The translations under genes and the position numbers were made by a program. The notes below the pieces were generated by a model, which was not told where the DNA came from, ran no database searches, and saw only the letters and a list, made by a program, of their open reading frames with translations. A stretch of DNA of 35,762 nt from Rhizobium sp. Q54 (lineage in GTDB: Bacteria > Pseudomonadota > Alphaproteobacteria > ATCC43930 > CGMCC-115725), in assembly GCA_945861155.1 (NCBI GenBank), contig CAMATN010000041.1, positions 1-35,762 on the forward strand, in the 5' to 3' direction. This document shows positions 1 through 5,828 of the stretch, piece by piece (the first letter of the stretch is position 1; the number at the start of each line of letters is the position of its first letter).

Positions 1-382
1 CCCGTAAGCTGCCAAACCGCGATGCTTCAGTCATCATCCTGATGGACTCTGTGCTCCACCCGCGCTCCGCACCGTCGTTCTCGGCTTGCCCTTTCGCCGC
101 TTCGTATGCTCGGTGAATTATCTGAGCCGCCCGTTCCAGCGCATCCCCGTTGGGTGCGGCTTGGGAGCGCAGCCGGGCTTCGTTATGGGCTAGCGCCGCG
201 TCAAAATTGTCCAGGAACGCCTCTGTTTTGTTTGCCTCTCGCAGCCGGGCGATCTCCGCGTCGCGCTCGGCGATCAGGCGCAGCAGGAAATACCCGTCGG
301 TGTCAGCGATGCGCAAAGCACCGACATCGGCGTGCTGACGCATACCTTCCAGCCGCTCGGCGTCGCTATCGGGCGCGGTCAT
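1..382 (-). CDS. Phage-like coiled-coil protein, 3' end off the window edge
   Basis: An open frame runs from an ATG at 382 down to the window edge with no stop, so at least 127 residues are encoded and the C-terminus is missing. The start is well supported: a GGAGG lies 8 bases upstream. The product is charged and largely helical, with a heptad-like stretch (RLIAERDAEIARLREANK) at about residues 36-53, and has no signal peptide or membrane segment. I do not recognise a catalytic domain. Its start overlaps the end of the small membrane-peptide gene by 17 bases, the tight packing typical of phage operons. It probably belongs to a phage or phage-like element together with the next two genes upstream. 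Function unknown. Confidence 0.6.
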   Translation of the reverse strand, partial: MTAPDSDAERLEGMRQHADVGALRIADTDGYFLLRLIAERDAEIARLREANKTEAFLDNFDAALAHNEARLRSQAAPNGDALERAAQIIHRAYEAAKGQAENDGAERGWSTESIRMMTEASRFGSLR

Positions 383-485
383 CGGGGCCTCCTGCGTTCC
401 AAAAGCGCATGAACACCCGCCAGAGCACCGGCGCGCCCAGCGCGATTATCGGCAGCAACGCCAGAAGATATTCCGGGTGCCTCAT
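366..485 (-). CDS. Small single-span membrane peptide (39 aa), phage-like context
   Basis: The ATG at 485 has a good GGGAGG ribosome binding site 7 bases upstream, which favours it over a longer reading beginning at 581. The 39-residue product has one hydrophobic span (YLLALLPIIALGAPVLW, about residues 5-21) followed by a basic, polar tail (RFWNAGGPDDRAR). Size, topology and position between an HNH endonuclease gene and a coiled-coil protein gene would fit a small phage lysis or accessory membrane protein. There is no diagnostic motif, so a holin role is only a guess. The stop overlaps the start of the following gene by 17 bases, suggesting translational coupling. Confidence 0.5.
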   Translation of the reverse strand: MRHPEYLLALLPIIALGAPVLWRVFMRFWNAGGPDDRAR

Positions 486-549
486 CGGGAGCCTCCCGAA
501 CGCCGCAGGAACACCCCGTGCCGCTGCCGTGTCAGGCGATGGCGTGCGT

Positions 550-1107
550 TCATAGCAAGCGACCCTGAGATTGCGGCACAACCGGCGGGGCTGACTCGTG
601 ATCCGCCTCCCGATCTGGCGTTTCTCTGGCGATCGGCGGCGCAGGAGGCCGGCATTGTTGCCGATACCGTTCGCTGCGATACCATTTCACCTGGTCGATC
701 GTCGCGCCGTGCAATGCGGCAATCTCCGCCAGCGTGCCCGCGGCTGCGGCGACCGTTGCTATGGTCTCGGGCGATAGGCTTGAGCGCTGTCCGATTGATC
801 TGCCTCTCGCCACCATGTCGGCCACGTTGCTCGCTTGTGTTCCGGCCAGTAGATGCGCCGGATTGCAGCATGGCGGGTTGTCGCAGCGATGCCGGACAAC
901 AGCGCCGTGATAGCCCGGCATGTCGGGGATCTGGCCGAAGAAATATTCATATGCAAAAACATGGGCCGAAACCAACTTACCGGCGATTTTAAACCGCCCG
1001 TGACCCTTGTCGCCGTGCCCGCCCGTCCACGGCCAGCACTCGGTCGGCCGCTCGACGCGGACCTTCGACCAGAATCTTGCGATGATGTAGGCTCTGTTTT
1101 CAGCCAT
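550..1107 (-). CDS. HNH endonuclease with C-terminal helix-turn-helix-like region
   Basis: This 185-residue protein carries the typical HNH homing-endonuclease pattern: CWPWTG near residues 20-25, then the AHVFAYE segment, then a zinc/ββα-metal core RHRCDNPPCCNPAHLLAGT at about residues 75-93, then N..DMVARGR. The family makes a single- or double-strand DNA cut and is common in phages, either as free-standing homing endonucleases or as packaging-associated nicking enzymes. After the nuclease domain comes a region with SPETIATVAAAAGTLAEIAALHGATIDQV, split here as SPETIATVAAAAG and LAEIAALHGATIDQV, which resembles a DNA-binding helix-turn-helix of the kind that ends many phage HNH proteins. The ATG at 1107 is preferred over an upstream GTG at 1197 because residues before it are low-complexity and unlike the family. 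It is upstream of and co-oriented with the two small phage-like genes, and 130 bases from the 3' end of tRNA-Pro. Confidence 0.8.
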   Translation of the reverse strand: MAENRAYIIARFWSKVRVERPTECWPWTGGHGDKGHGRFKIAGKLVSAHVFAYEYFFGQIPDMPGYHGAVVRHRCDNPPCCNPAHLLAGTQASNVADMVARGRSIGQRSSLSPETIATVAAAAGTLAEIAALHGATIDQVKWYRSERYRQQCRPPAPPIARETPDREADHESAPPVVPQSQGRLL

Positions 1108-1237
1108 GACCGCGCCCTCCAGCGTGGAACTGGTTAGGCCCGGTTCGATGCGTCCAACATCGGGCCGGGCCGGAGCCTCCAGGTTCAAATGAACCAAAAG
1201 GCACTGTCCAAGAGTGGCGCTAAATATCTGAGGCAGT
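1108..1237. other. Intergenic gap between phage-like genes and tRNA-Pro
   Basis: No gene is visible. An imperfect stem (GCCCGG at 1138-1143 with CCGGGC at 1165-1170, extended inward by CGATG/CATCG) and a small palindrome GGTTCAAATGAACC at 1182-1195 are present. Neither is followed by a clear T tract on the minus strand. I saw no second copy of the tRNA 3' end, so no attachment site can be called inside the window. Confidence 0.4.
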
Positions 1238-1314
1238 TGGTCGGAGTGCCGAGATTCGAACTCGGGGCCCCTGCCTCCCGAAGACAGTGCTCTACCAGGC
1301 TGAGCTACACTCCG
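1238..1314 (-). tRNA. tRNA-Pro (anticodon CGG), CCA encoded
   Basis: The minus strand folds into a standard cloverleaf. The acceptor stem CGGAGTG pairs with CACTCCG, the D arm is AGCTCAGCCTGGTAGAGC, the anticodon stem CTGTC/GGCAG encloses loop TTCGGGA with anticodon CGG, and the T arm contains GTTCGAATC. The discriminator A and 3' CCA are encoded. It reads proline codon CCG, which is frequent in this GC-rich genome. The 3' end points towards the phage-like genes at 1-1107, so this tRNA is a plausible integration site. Confidence 0.95.
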
Positions 1315-1384
1315 CCGACCGGCCGCGATATATAGGCAAGATGCGGTCGCGGCGCAACCGGATCTCGCGCCCTGCTCGGCGCGG

Positions 1385-2404
1385 TCAGAAGCCGCGCGCG
1401 GTGGCGAAGGCGGCGGTCTCTATCAGAGCGCGGCGCAACGGCCCGTCCGGGAACGGCGCCAGCGCCGCTGCCGCCTCGGCAGCATAGAGACGGGCGCGCG
1501 CCAAGGTCTCGGCCAAGGCGCCCCGGCGCTCGACCAGCCGCATCGCCCGTTCGAGATCGCCGTCGTCCTGGTCGCTCTGTTCGAGCGTGCGCCGCCAGAA
1601 GGCGCGCTCCTCCGCGTCGCCCCGGGCAAAGGCGATCAGGATCGGCAAGGTGATCTTGCCGTCGCGGAAATCGTCGCCGACCGACTTGCCGAGCTCGCTC
1701 TGACGCGCCGAAAAATCCAGCATGTCGTCGATCAGCTGATAGGCGATGCCGAGGTTGCGGCCAAACCGATCCAACGCCGCCTCCTCGGCCGCCGGGCGCT
1801 CGGCGATCACCGCGCCGATCCGGCTCGCCGCGGCGAACAGCGCGGCGGTTTTGGCTTCGATGATTTCGAGATAGGCGCCCTCGGTCGTCGCGGTGTCGTT
1901 GGCGGTGACCAGCTGGCCGACCTCGCCCTCGGCGATCACCGCGGCGGCGCGCGACAGGATCTCCAGGATGCGCAGCGAGCCGTCCTCGACCATCAGCTCG
2001 AACGACCGGGCAAACAGGAAATCGCCGACCAGCACGGCCGGCTTGTTGCCCCACACGGCGTTCGCCGTGTCGCGGCCGCGCCGCAGATCGCTCGAATCGA
2101 CAACATCGTCGTGCAGCAGGGTCGCGGTATGGATGAATTCGACCGCGGCGGCGAGCGCGATGTGCCGGTCGCCGCGATAGCCGCACAGCCCGGCGCAGGC
2201 CAGGGTCAGCATCGGGCGCAGGCGCTTGCCCCCGGCCGCGACGATGTGCCCGGCGAGTTGCGGGATCAGCGCCACCGGGCTGTGCATGCGCTGGACGATC
2301 AGCGCGTTGACCCGGTCGAGATCGGCGGCGAGCAGGCGGAACAGCGGGTCAAGCGACGGTTGGGACGTTTCGAGGTCGCGGTCGATACCCGTCACCGGCG
2401 CCAA
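1385..2404 (-). CDS. ispB: Polyprenyl (octaprenyl/decaprenyl) diphosphate synthase
   Basis: This trans-prenyltransferase adds isopentenyl diphosphate units to an allylic primer to make the long side chain of ubiquinone. At 339 residues it has the family's normal length. Visible signatures are GGKRLRPMLTLA (about residues 58-69), the first aspartate-rich motif LLHDDVVD (about 97-104), GDFLFARSFELM, and the second aspartate motif LIDDMLDFS (about 217-225), followed by GDDFRDGKITLP. Alphaproteobacteria usually make decaprenyl chains for Q10, but chain length cannot be read here. The start is a TTG at 2404: GGAG lies 6 bases upstream, and no ATG is available near the conserved N-terminus. A COQ9 gene, also for ubiquinone synthesis, is elsewhere in the window. 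The gene is divergent from the DUF2007 gene. Confidence 0.9.
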   Translation of the reverse strand: MAPVTGIDRDLETSQPSLDPLFRLLAADLDRVNALIVQRMHSPVALIPQLAGHIVAAGGKRLRPMLTLACAGLCGYRGDRHIALAAAVEFIHTATLLHDDVVDSSDLRRGRDTANAVWGNKPAVLVGDFLFARSFELMVEDGSLRILEILSRAAAVIAEGEVGQLVTANDTATTEGAYLEIIEAKTAALFAAASRIGAVIAERPAAEEAALDRFGRNLGIAYQLIDDMLDFSARQSELGKSVGDDFRDGKITLPILIAFARGDAEERAFWRRTLEQSDQDDGDLERAMRLVERRGALAETLARARLYAAEAAAALAPFPDGPLRRALIETAAFATARGF

Positions 2405-2551
2405 AGGGGTCTCCTATGCTTGAGCTCTGCCGTCGCGCGGCGGGCCGACGAGCTTGACGCGCCGGAGCGCGAGCGAGCATAGAATGACCTGAGATGTCAA
2501 GTGCCGGACATAAGCCGGTACATAAGCCGGCGTGAGACCGATGGGCGAGGA

Positions 2552-2764
2552 ATGCGGGAATTGCTGCGCACCAACGACCCTGTCCGCCTGTCCTGGGCAC
2601 AGGTCCGGCTGCGTGATTCCGGCATCGACAGCCTTGTTCTCGATCATCATACCAGCCTTGTCGAAGGCAGCATCGGGGCGATCCCGCGCCGATTGATGGT
2701 TGCGGAAGGCGATCATCGCCGGGCTCGCGCGGTTATCGCGGCGGCCGAGGAGGAGCTGCGCTGA
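2552..2764 (+). CDS. DUF2007 domain protein (70 aa)
   Basis: A small soluble protein beginning MRELLRTNDPVRLSWAQVRL, followed by DSGIDSLVLDHHTSLVEGSIG and IPRRLMVAEGDHRRARAVIA. This pattern (a short ferredoxin-like fold with a hydrophobic VLDHH...G core and RLMVAEGD near the end) matches the DUF2007 family, sometimes annotated as putative signal-transducing protein. No biochemical role is firmly known. The ATG at 2552 has GAGGA immediately upstream and fits the family N-terminus; an in-frame ATG at 2501 would add 17 unlike residues. Its TGA stop overlaps the proposed CTG start of the methyltransferase gene, so the two are probably translationally coupled. Confidence 0.75.
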   Translation: MRELLRTNDPVRLSWAQVRLRDSGIDSLVLDHHTSLVEGSIGAIPRRLMVAEGDHRRARAVIAAAEEELR

Positions 2765-3531
2765 CCGCGCCCGAGTTTGGTGCAGCCATCACAGACGCCG
2801 CCATCACCGAGGGCACCCTCCTCGGCGGGCGCGTCCGCTTCAGGCAGCCGGCTAACGGGGCTCGCGTCTCGATCGATCCGATCTTTCTGGCCGCCGCGGT
2901 TCCCGCCGAGCCGCACCAGCTGGTTCTCGACATCGGCTGCGGCGCCGGTGCGGCAATGCTGTGCCTGGCCGCGCGGGCGCCGGATTGCCGCATCGTCGGG
3001 CTCGACATGCAGCGCGATCTGGTTCGGCTGGCCGGCGACAATGCGGCGCTCAACGGCATGGGCTCGCGCGTCTCGGCGATCGCCGGCGCTCTGTTGCAGC
3101 CGCCGCCGCAGCTCAGCCCCGGCATGTTCGATCATGTGATGGCGAACCCGCCGTTCCTCCCGCGCGGCCGCGGCACGCCGGCGCCCGACCCGGCGAAGGC
3201 GGCGGCGACGATCGAAGGCGACGCCGATCTCGGCGACTGGGTGCGGTTCGCGCTCGCGATGGTGCGGGGCAAGGGCACGCTGATTTTTGTGCACCGGGCC
3301 GACCGGGTCGACGCGCTGCTCGGCCATCTCGCCGGCCGCGCCGGAGACATCGCGATCTTTCCGCTGTGGCCGGCCGCCGGACGGGCGGCCAGCCGCATAT
3401 TGGTTCGCGCGCGCAAGCAGGTCGCAACGCCGGCGCGGCTCCTGCCCGGGCTGGTCTTGCACGATGCCGACGGCCGGTTCACCGCCGGGGCGGAAGCGGT
3501 GCTGCGCGGCGGCGAGGCGCTCGCGCTGTAG
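2761..3531 (+). CDS. TrmN6/YfiC-like SAM-dependent N6-adenine methyltransferase
   Basis: Class I methyltransferase of about 256 residues. SAM motif I is VLDIGCGAGAAMLCLAAR, and the acidic end of strand β2 is IVGLDMQ. The catalytic NPPF motif (MANPPFLP) marks amino-methyltransferases acting on adenine or glutamine. The N-terminal segment (GTLLGGRVRFRQP...GARVSIDPIFLAAAVPA) is typical of the tRNA1(Val) adenine-37 N6-methyltransferase group, so a tRNA modification role is likely but not proven. The first in-frame ATG, at 2956, lies after motif I and would destroy the SAM site, so the true start is upstream. The best candidate is CTG at 2761: AGGAGG sits 7 bases before it and CTGA overlaps the DUF2007 stop. 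The TAG stop lies in the left arm of a palindromic repeat. Confidence 0.8.
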   Translation: MTAPEFGAAITDAAITEGTLLGGRVRFRQPANGARVSIDPIFLAAAVPAEPHQLVLDIGCGAGAAMLCLAARAPDCRIVGLDMQRDLVRLAGDNAALNGMGSRVSAIAGALLQPPPQLSPGMFDHVMANPPFLPRGRGTPAPDPAKAAATIEGDADLGDWVRFALAMVRGKGTLIFVHRADRVDALLGHLAGRAGDIAIFPLWPAAGRAASRILVRARKQVATPARLLPGLVLHDADGRFTAGAEAVLRGGEALAL

Positions 3532-3602
3532 GGCGGAAAAGCGCAGCGCATTCCGCCGCGATGCGAGAGCGCTGGCGGAATGCGCTGCGCTTTTCCGCCC
3601 TA
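3529..3602. repeat. Palindromic element, family A (29-bp perfect inverted repeat)
   Basis: Two perfectly complementary 29-base arms, 3529-3557 and 3574-3602, surround a 16-base loop. The arms contain GGGCGGAAAAGCGCAGCGCA. The left arm begins with the TAG stop codon of the methyltransferase gene. Elements of this sequence type occur repeatedly in alphaproteobacterial genomes. It could form a very stable hairpin between the methyltransferase and the S49 protease gene, and might end transcription or protect mRNA, but it lacks a following T run. Confidence 0.9.
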
Positions 3603-3636
3603 CGCATATGTCGCGGCAATCCCCATCTTGCCAGGC

Positions 3637-4506
3637 ATGAACCTGCGCGACCTCCTGAAACTGCTGCCGATCGAGCGCCTGCGCAACCCGCCGCCGGTCG
3701 TCACGGTGTTGCGCTTTGACGGGGTCATCGCGGCGCGGCCGTCGCGCGACGGGTTGTCGCTGGCGAGCCACGCCGCCGCGCTGGAAAAAGCCTTTGCTGC
3801 CTCCCGCCTCAGTGCGGTCGCGCTGGCGATCAACTCGCCCGGCGGGTCGCCGGTGCAATCGGCGCTGCTGTTCCGCCGCATCCGCCAGCTGGCCGACGAG
3901 CGGGGCGTGCCGGTCGTCGCCTTCGCCGAGGATGTCGCCGCGTCGGGCGGCTATTGGCTGGCGCTGGCCGGCGACGAAATCTATGCCGAGGACGCCTCGC
4001 TGGTCGGCTCGATCGGGGTCGTCACCGCGAGCTTTGGCGTCCACCGGTTGATCGAGCGCTTCGGCATCGAGCGCCGGCTGCACACCGCGGGCGACAACAA
4101 GGCGATGCTCGATCCGTTTCTGCCCGAGGACCCCGCCGACGTCGCGCGCCTGATCGCTTTGCAGCAGGACATCCACGACAGCTTCAAGGAGCATGTCCGC
4201 CGCCGCCGCGTCGGCAAGATCGACGCGGCGGACGAGGCCCTGTTCAGCGGCGAGGTGCTGACCGGCCGCATGGCCTTGGCGCGCGGCCTGATTGACGGCA
4301 TCGGCGATCTGCGCTCGGTGATGCGGGCGCGTTTTGGCGAAAACGTCAAGCTGGTGGTGATCGCGACCGAGCGCCGGCGGCGCTGGTGGCTGCCGCGGTT
4401 GCGGCCGTTTGTCGGGCGCGAGCCGCACGGCGCGATGGCGGCGCCGGTCGCCGATTTCCTCGACTGGCTCGAAGCGCGGGCATTGTGGGCCCGCTTCGGC
4501 CTATGA
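3637..4506 (+). CDS. S49 family serine peptidase (SppA/SohB-like)
   Basis: A 289-residue protein of the signal-peptide-peptidase S49 family, which uses a Ser-Lys dyad to digest leftover signal peptides or membrane-protein fragments. Visible signatures are LAINSPGGSPVQS (about residues 65-77), the nucleophile region EDVAASGGYWLALAGDEIYA (serine in ASGGYW, about residue 105), SLVGSIGVV, and the probable general-base lysine in AGDNKAMLDPF (about residue 152). Single-domain length fits the short bacterial form. No N-terminal membrane anchor or signal peptide is evident, unlike E. coli SppA or SohB, so it may be cytoplasmic or peripheral. The ATG at 3637 is chosen because an upstream ATG at 3580 lies in the palindromic repeat. 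It is followed after 38 bases by a small membrane-protein gene. Confidence 0.85.
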   Translation: MNLRDLLKLLPIERLRNPPPVVTVLRFDGVIAARPSRDGLSLASHAAALEKAFAASRLSAVALAINSPGGSPVQSALLFRRIRQLADERGVPVVAFAEDVAASGGYWLALAGDEIYAEDASLVGSIGVVTASFGVHRLIERFGIERRLHTAGDNKAMLDPFLPEDPADVARLIALQQDIHDSFKEHVRRRRVGKIDAADEALFSGEVLTGRMALARGLIDGIGDLRSVMRARFGENVKLVVIATERRRRWWLPRLRPFVGREPHGAMAAPVADFLDWLEARALWARFGL

Positions 4507-4544
4507 ATGTTGACCGCCCCACCCCGCTCCCATACACCTGACCG

Positions 4545-4772
4545 ATGCTGTCCACCCCCAAAATCCTGCTGATGATCCTGTTGGGGTTCGTGGTGTGGTA
4601 CGCAATCCGCTGGTTCGATCGATTGCCGCCCCGGGCCGTGCGCCAACGCGACGCGCCAGCGCCGCAGCCGCAAGCCGCGATCGAGGATCTGGTCGCCTGC
4701 CGCAGCTGCGGCGCCTATGTCGTGGCCAGCGCCCGCGGCTGCGGCAAGACCGGCTGCCCGCAACCGCTCTGA
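4545..4772 (+). CDS. Small membrane protein with C-terminal zinc-ribbon-like cysteines (PP0621-like)
   Basis: The 75-residue product has one N-terminal membrane span (ILLMILLGFVVWYAIRWF, about residues 7-24), a proline- and arginine-rich linker, and a C-terminal cysteine cluster with CRSCGAYV followed by GCGKTGCPQPL. The four cysteines in CxxC and CxxxxC spacing may bind a metal such as zinc. This architecture resembles short PP0621-type proteins, whose function is unknown. The gene sits between the S49 protease gene and glyQ on the same strand, with 24 bases to glyQ, so it is probably part of the same transcript. Confidence 0.65.
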   Translation: MLSTPKILLMILLGFVVWYAIRWFDRLPPRAVRQRDAPAPQPQAAIEDLVACRSCGAYVVASARGCGKTGCPQPL

Positions 4773-4796
4773 TCTCCCGGAAACCCAGGTCATGCG

Positions 4797-5687
4797 ATGA
4801 TTGCCCCCGCCGCCGGGTCGAGCTTCCAGTCGCTGATCCTCGGATTGCAGCGCTTTTGGGCGGATCAGGGCTGCGTGATCTTGCAGCCCTACGACGTCGA
4901 GATCGGCGCCGGCACGTTTCATCCGGCGACGGCGCTGCGCTCGCTCGGACCGAACCCGTGGCGCGCCGCCTATGTCCAGCCCTCGCGACGCCCGACCGAC
5001 GGCCGCTACGGCGAGAACCCGAACCGGCTGCAGCATTATTACCAGCTGCAGGTCATCCTGAAGCCGGCGCCGGCGGACAGTCAGGAGCTCTATCTGCGCA
5101 GCCTCGCCGCGCTCGGCATCGACGCCGCGCGGCACGACATCCGCTTTGTCGAAGATGATTGGGAGAGCCCGACCCTCGGCGCCTCGGGGCTCGGCTGGGA
5201 AGTGTGGCTCGACGGCATGGAGGTCAGCCAGTTCACCTATTTCCAGCAGGTCGGCGGCATCGAGTGCGACCCGGTATCGACCGAATTGACCTATGGGCTC
5301 GAACGCCTGGCGATGTACGTGCAGGGGGTCGAGAGCGTCTACGACCTCGATTTCAACGGCAGGACCGGTCCCGAGCGGATCACCTATGGCGACGTGTTCA
5401 AGCGCGCCGAGCGCGAGTTCTCGGCCTATAATTTTGAGGCCGCCGACACCGGCCGGCTGTTCGCCCATTTCGCCGATGCCGAGGCCGAGTGCCAAGCGCT
5501 GATCGCCCGCGCGATCGCGTTGCCGGCCTATGACCAGTGCCTGAAGGCGAGCCATTTGTTCAATCTGCTCGACGCGCGCGGCGTGATCAGCGTCACCGAG
5601 CGCGCCGCCTATATCGGCCGGGTCCGCGCGCTGGCCCGCGCCTGCTGCGAAGCCTGGCTCGCCGGGACGGACAAGGCACGCCCATGA
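4797..5687 (+). CDS. glyQ: Glycyl-tRNA synthetase alpha subunit
   Basis: The catalytic subunit of the α2β2 bacterial glycyl-tRNA synthetase. It activates glycine with ATP and charges tRNA-Gly in the cytoplasm. At 296 residues it matches the family. The N-terminus reads [20 protein letters not shown], followed by [16 protein letters not shown] and the class II motif region [20 protein letters not shown]. Further conserved blocks are [56 protein letters not shown] and [14 protein letters not shown]. No key residue is obviously missing. It is followed by a gap of about 140 bases that holds a strong inverted repeat, then glyS. Confidence 0.97.
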   Translation: MIAPAAGSSFQSLILGLQRFWADQGCVILQPYDVEIGAGTFHPATALRSLGPNPWRAAYVQPSRRPTDGRYGENPNRLQHYYQLQVILKPAPADSQELYLRSLAALGIDAARHDIRFVEDDWESPTLGASGLGWEVWLDGMEVSQFTYFQQVGGIECDPVSTELTYGLERLAMYVQGVESVYDLDFNGRTGPERITYGDVFKRAEREFSAYNFEAADTGRLFAHFADAEAECQALIARAIALPAYDQCLKASHLFNLLDARGVISVTERAAYIGRVRALARACCEAWLAGTDKARP

Positions 5688-5709
5688 CCATCCGCGCTCG
5701 CCCCCTGCT

Positions 5710-5809
5710 CCCCGTCATGGCCGGGCTTGACCCGGCCATCCACGAGGGTTCGCTCCAGCTCTTGCCGAGTGGCTCCTGGATGGCCGGGTCAAGCCCGGCC
5801 ATGACGGGG
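5710..5809. repeat. Palindromic element, family B (33-bp perfect inverted repeat) between glyQ and glyS
   Basis: The arms at 5710-5742 and 5777-5809 are perfectly complementary over 33 bases and enclose a 34-base loop. The core ATGGCCGGGCTTGACCCGGC is itself nearly palindromic, so each arm can also fold alone. This is a dispersed alphaproteobacterial repeat type. It fills most of the glyQ-glyS gap, so any co-transcript would carry a very stable hairpin between the genes for two subunits needed in equal amounts. Confidence 0.9.
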
Positions 5810-5828
5810 TGGGGAGAAGGCGGCTAGC

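Noticed and set aside
1138-1170. A terminator after tRNA-Pro or the HNH gene
   Set aside because: The stem is imperfect and no T tract follows on either relevant strand.
2713-4428. A long minus-strand open frame of 571 codons opposite the methyltransferase and S49 genes
   Set aside because: It is antisense to two genes with clear motifs, and its sequence is Arg/Gln/Asp-rich without any family pattern. GC-rich genes often give such mirror frames.
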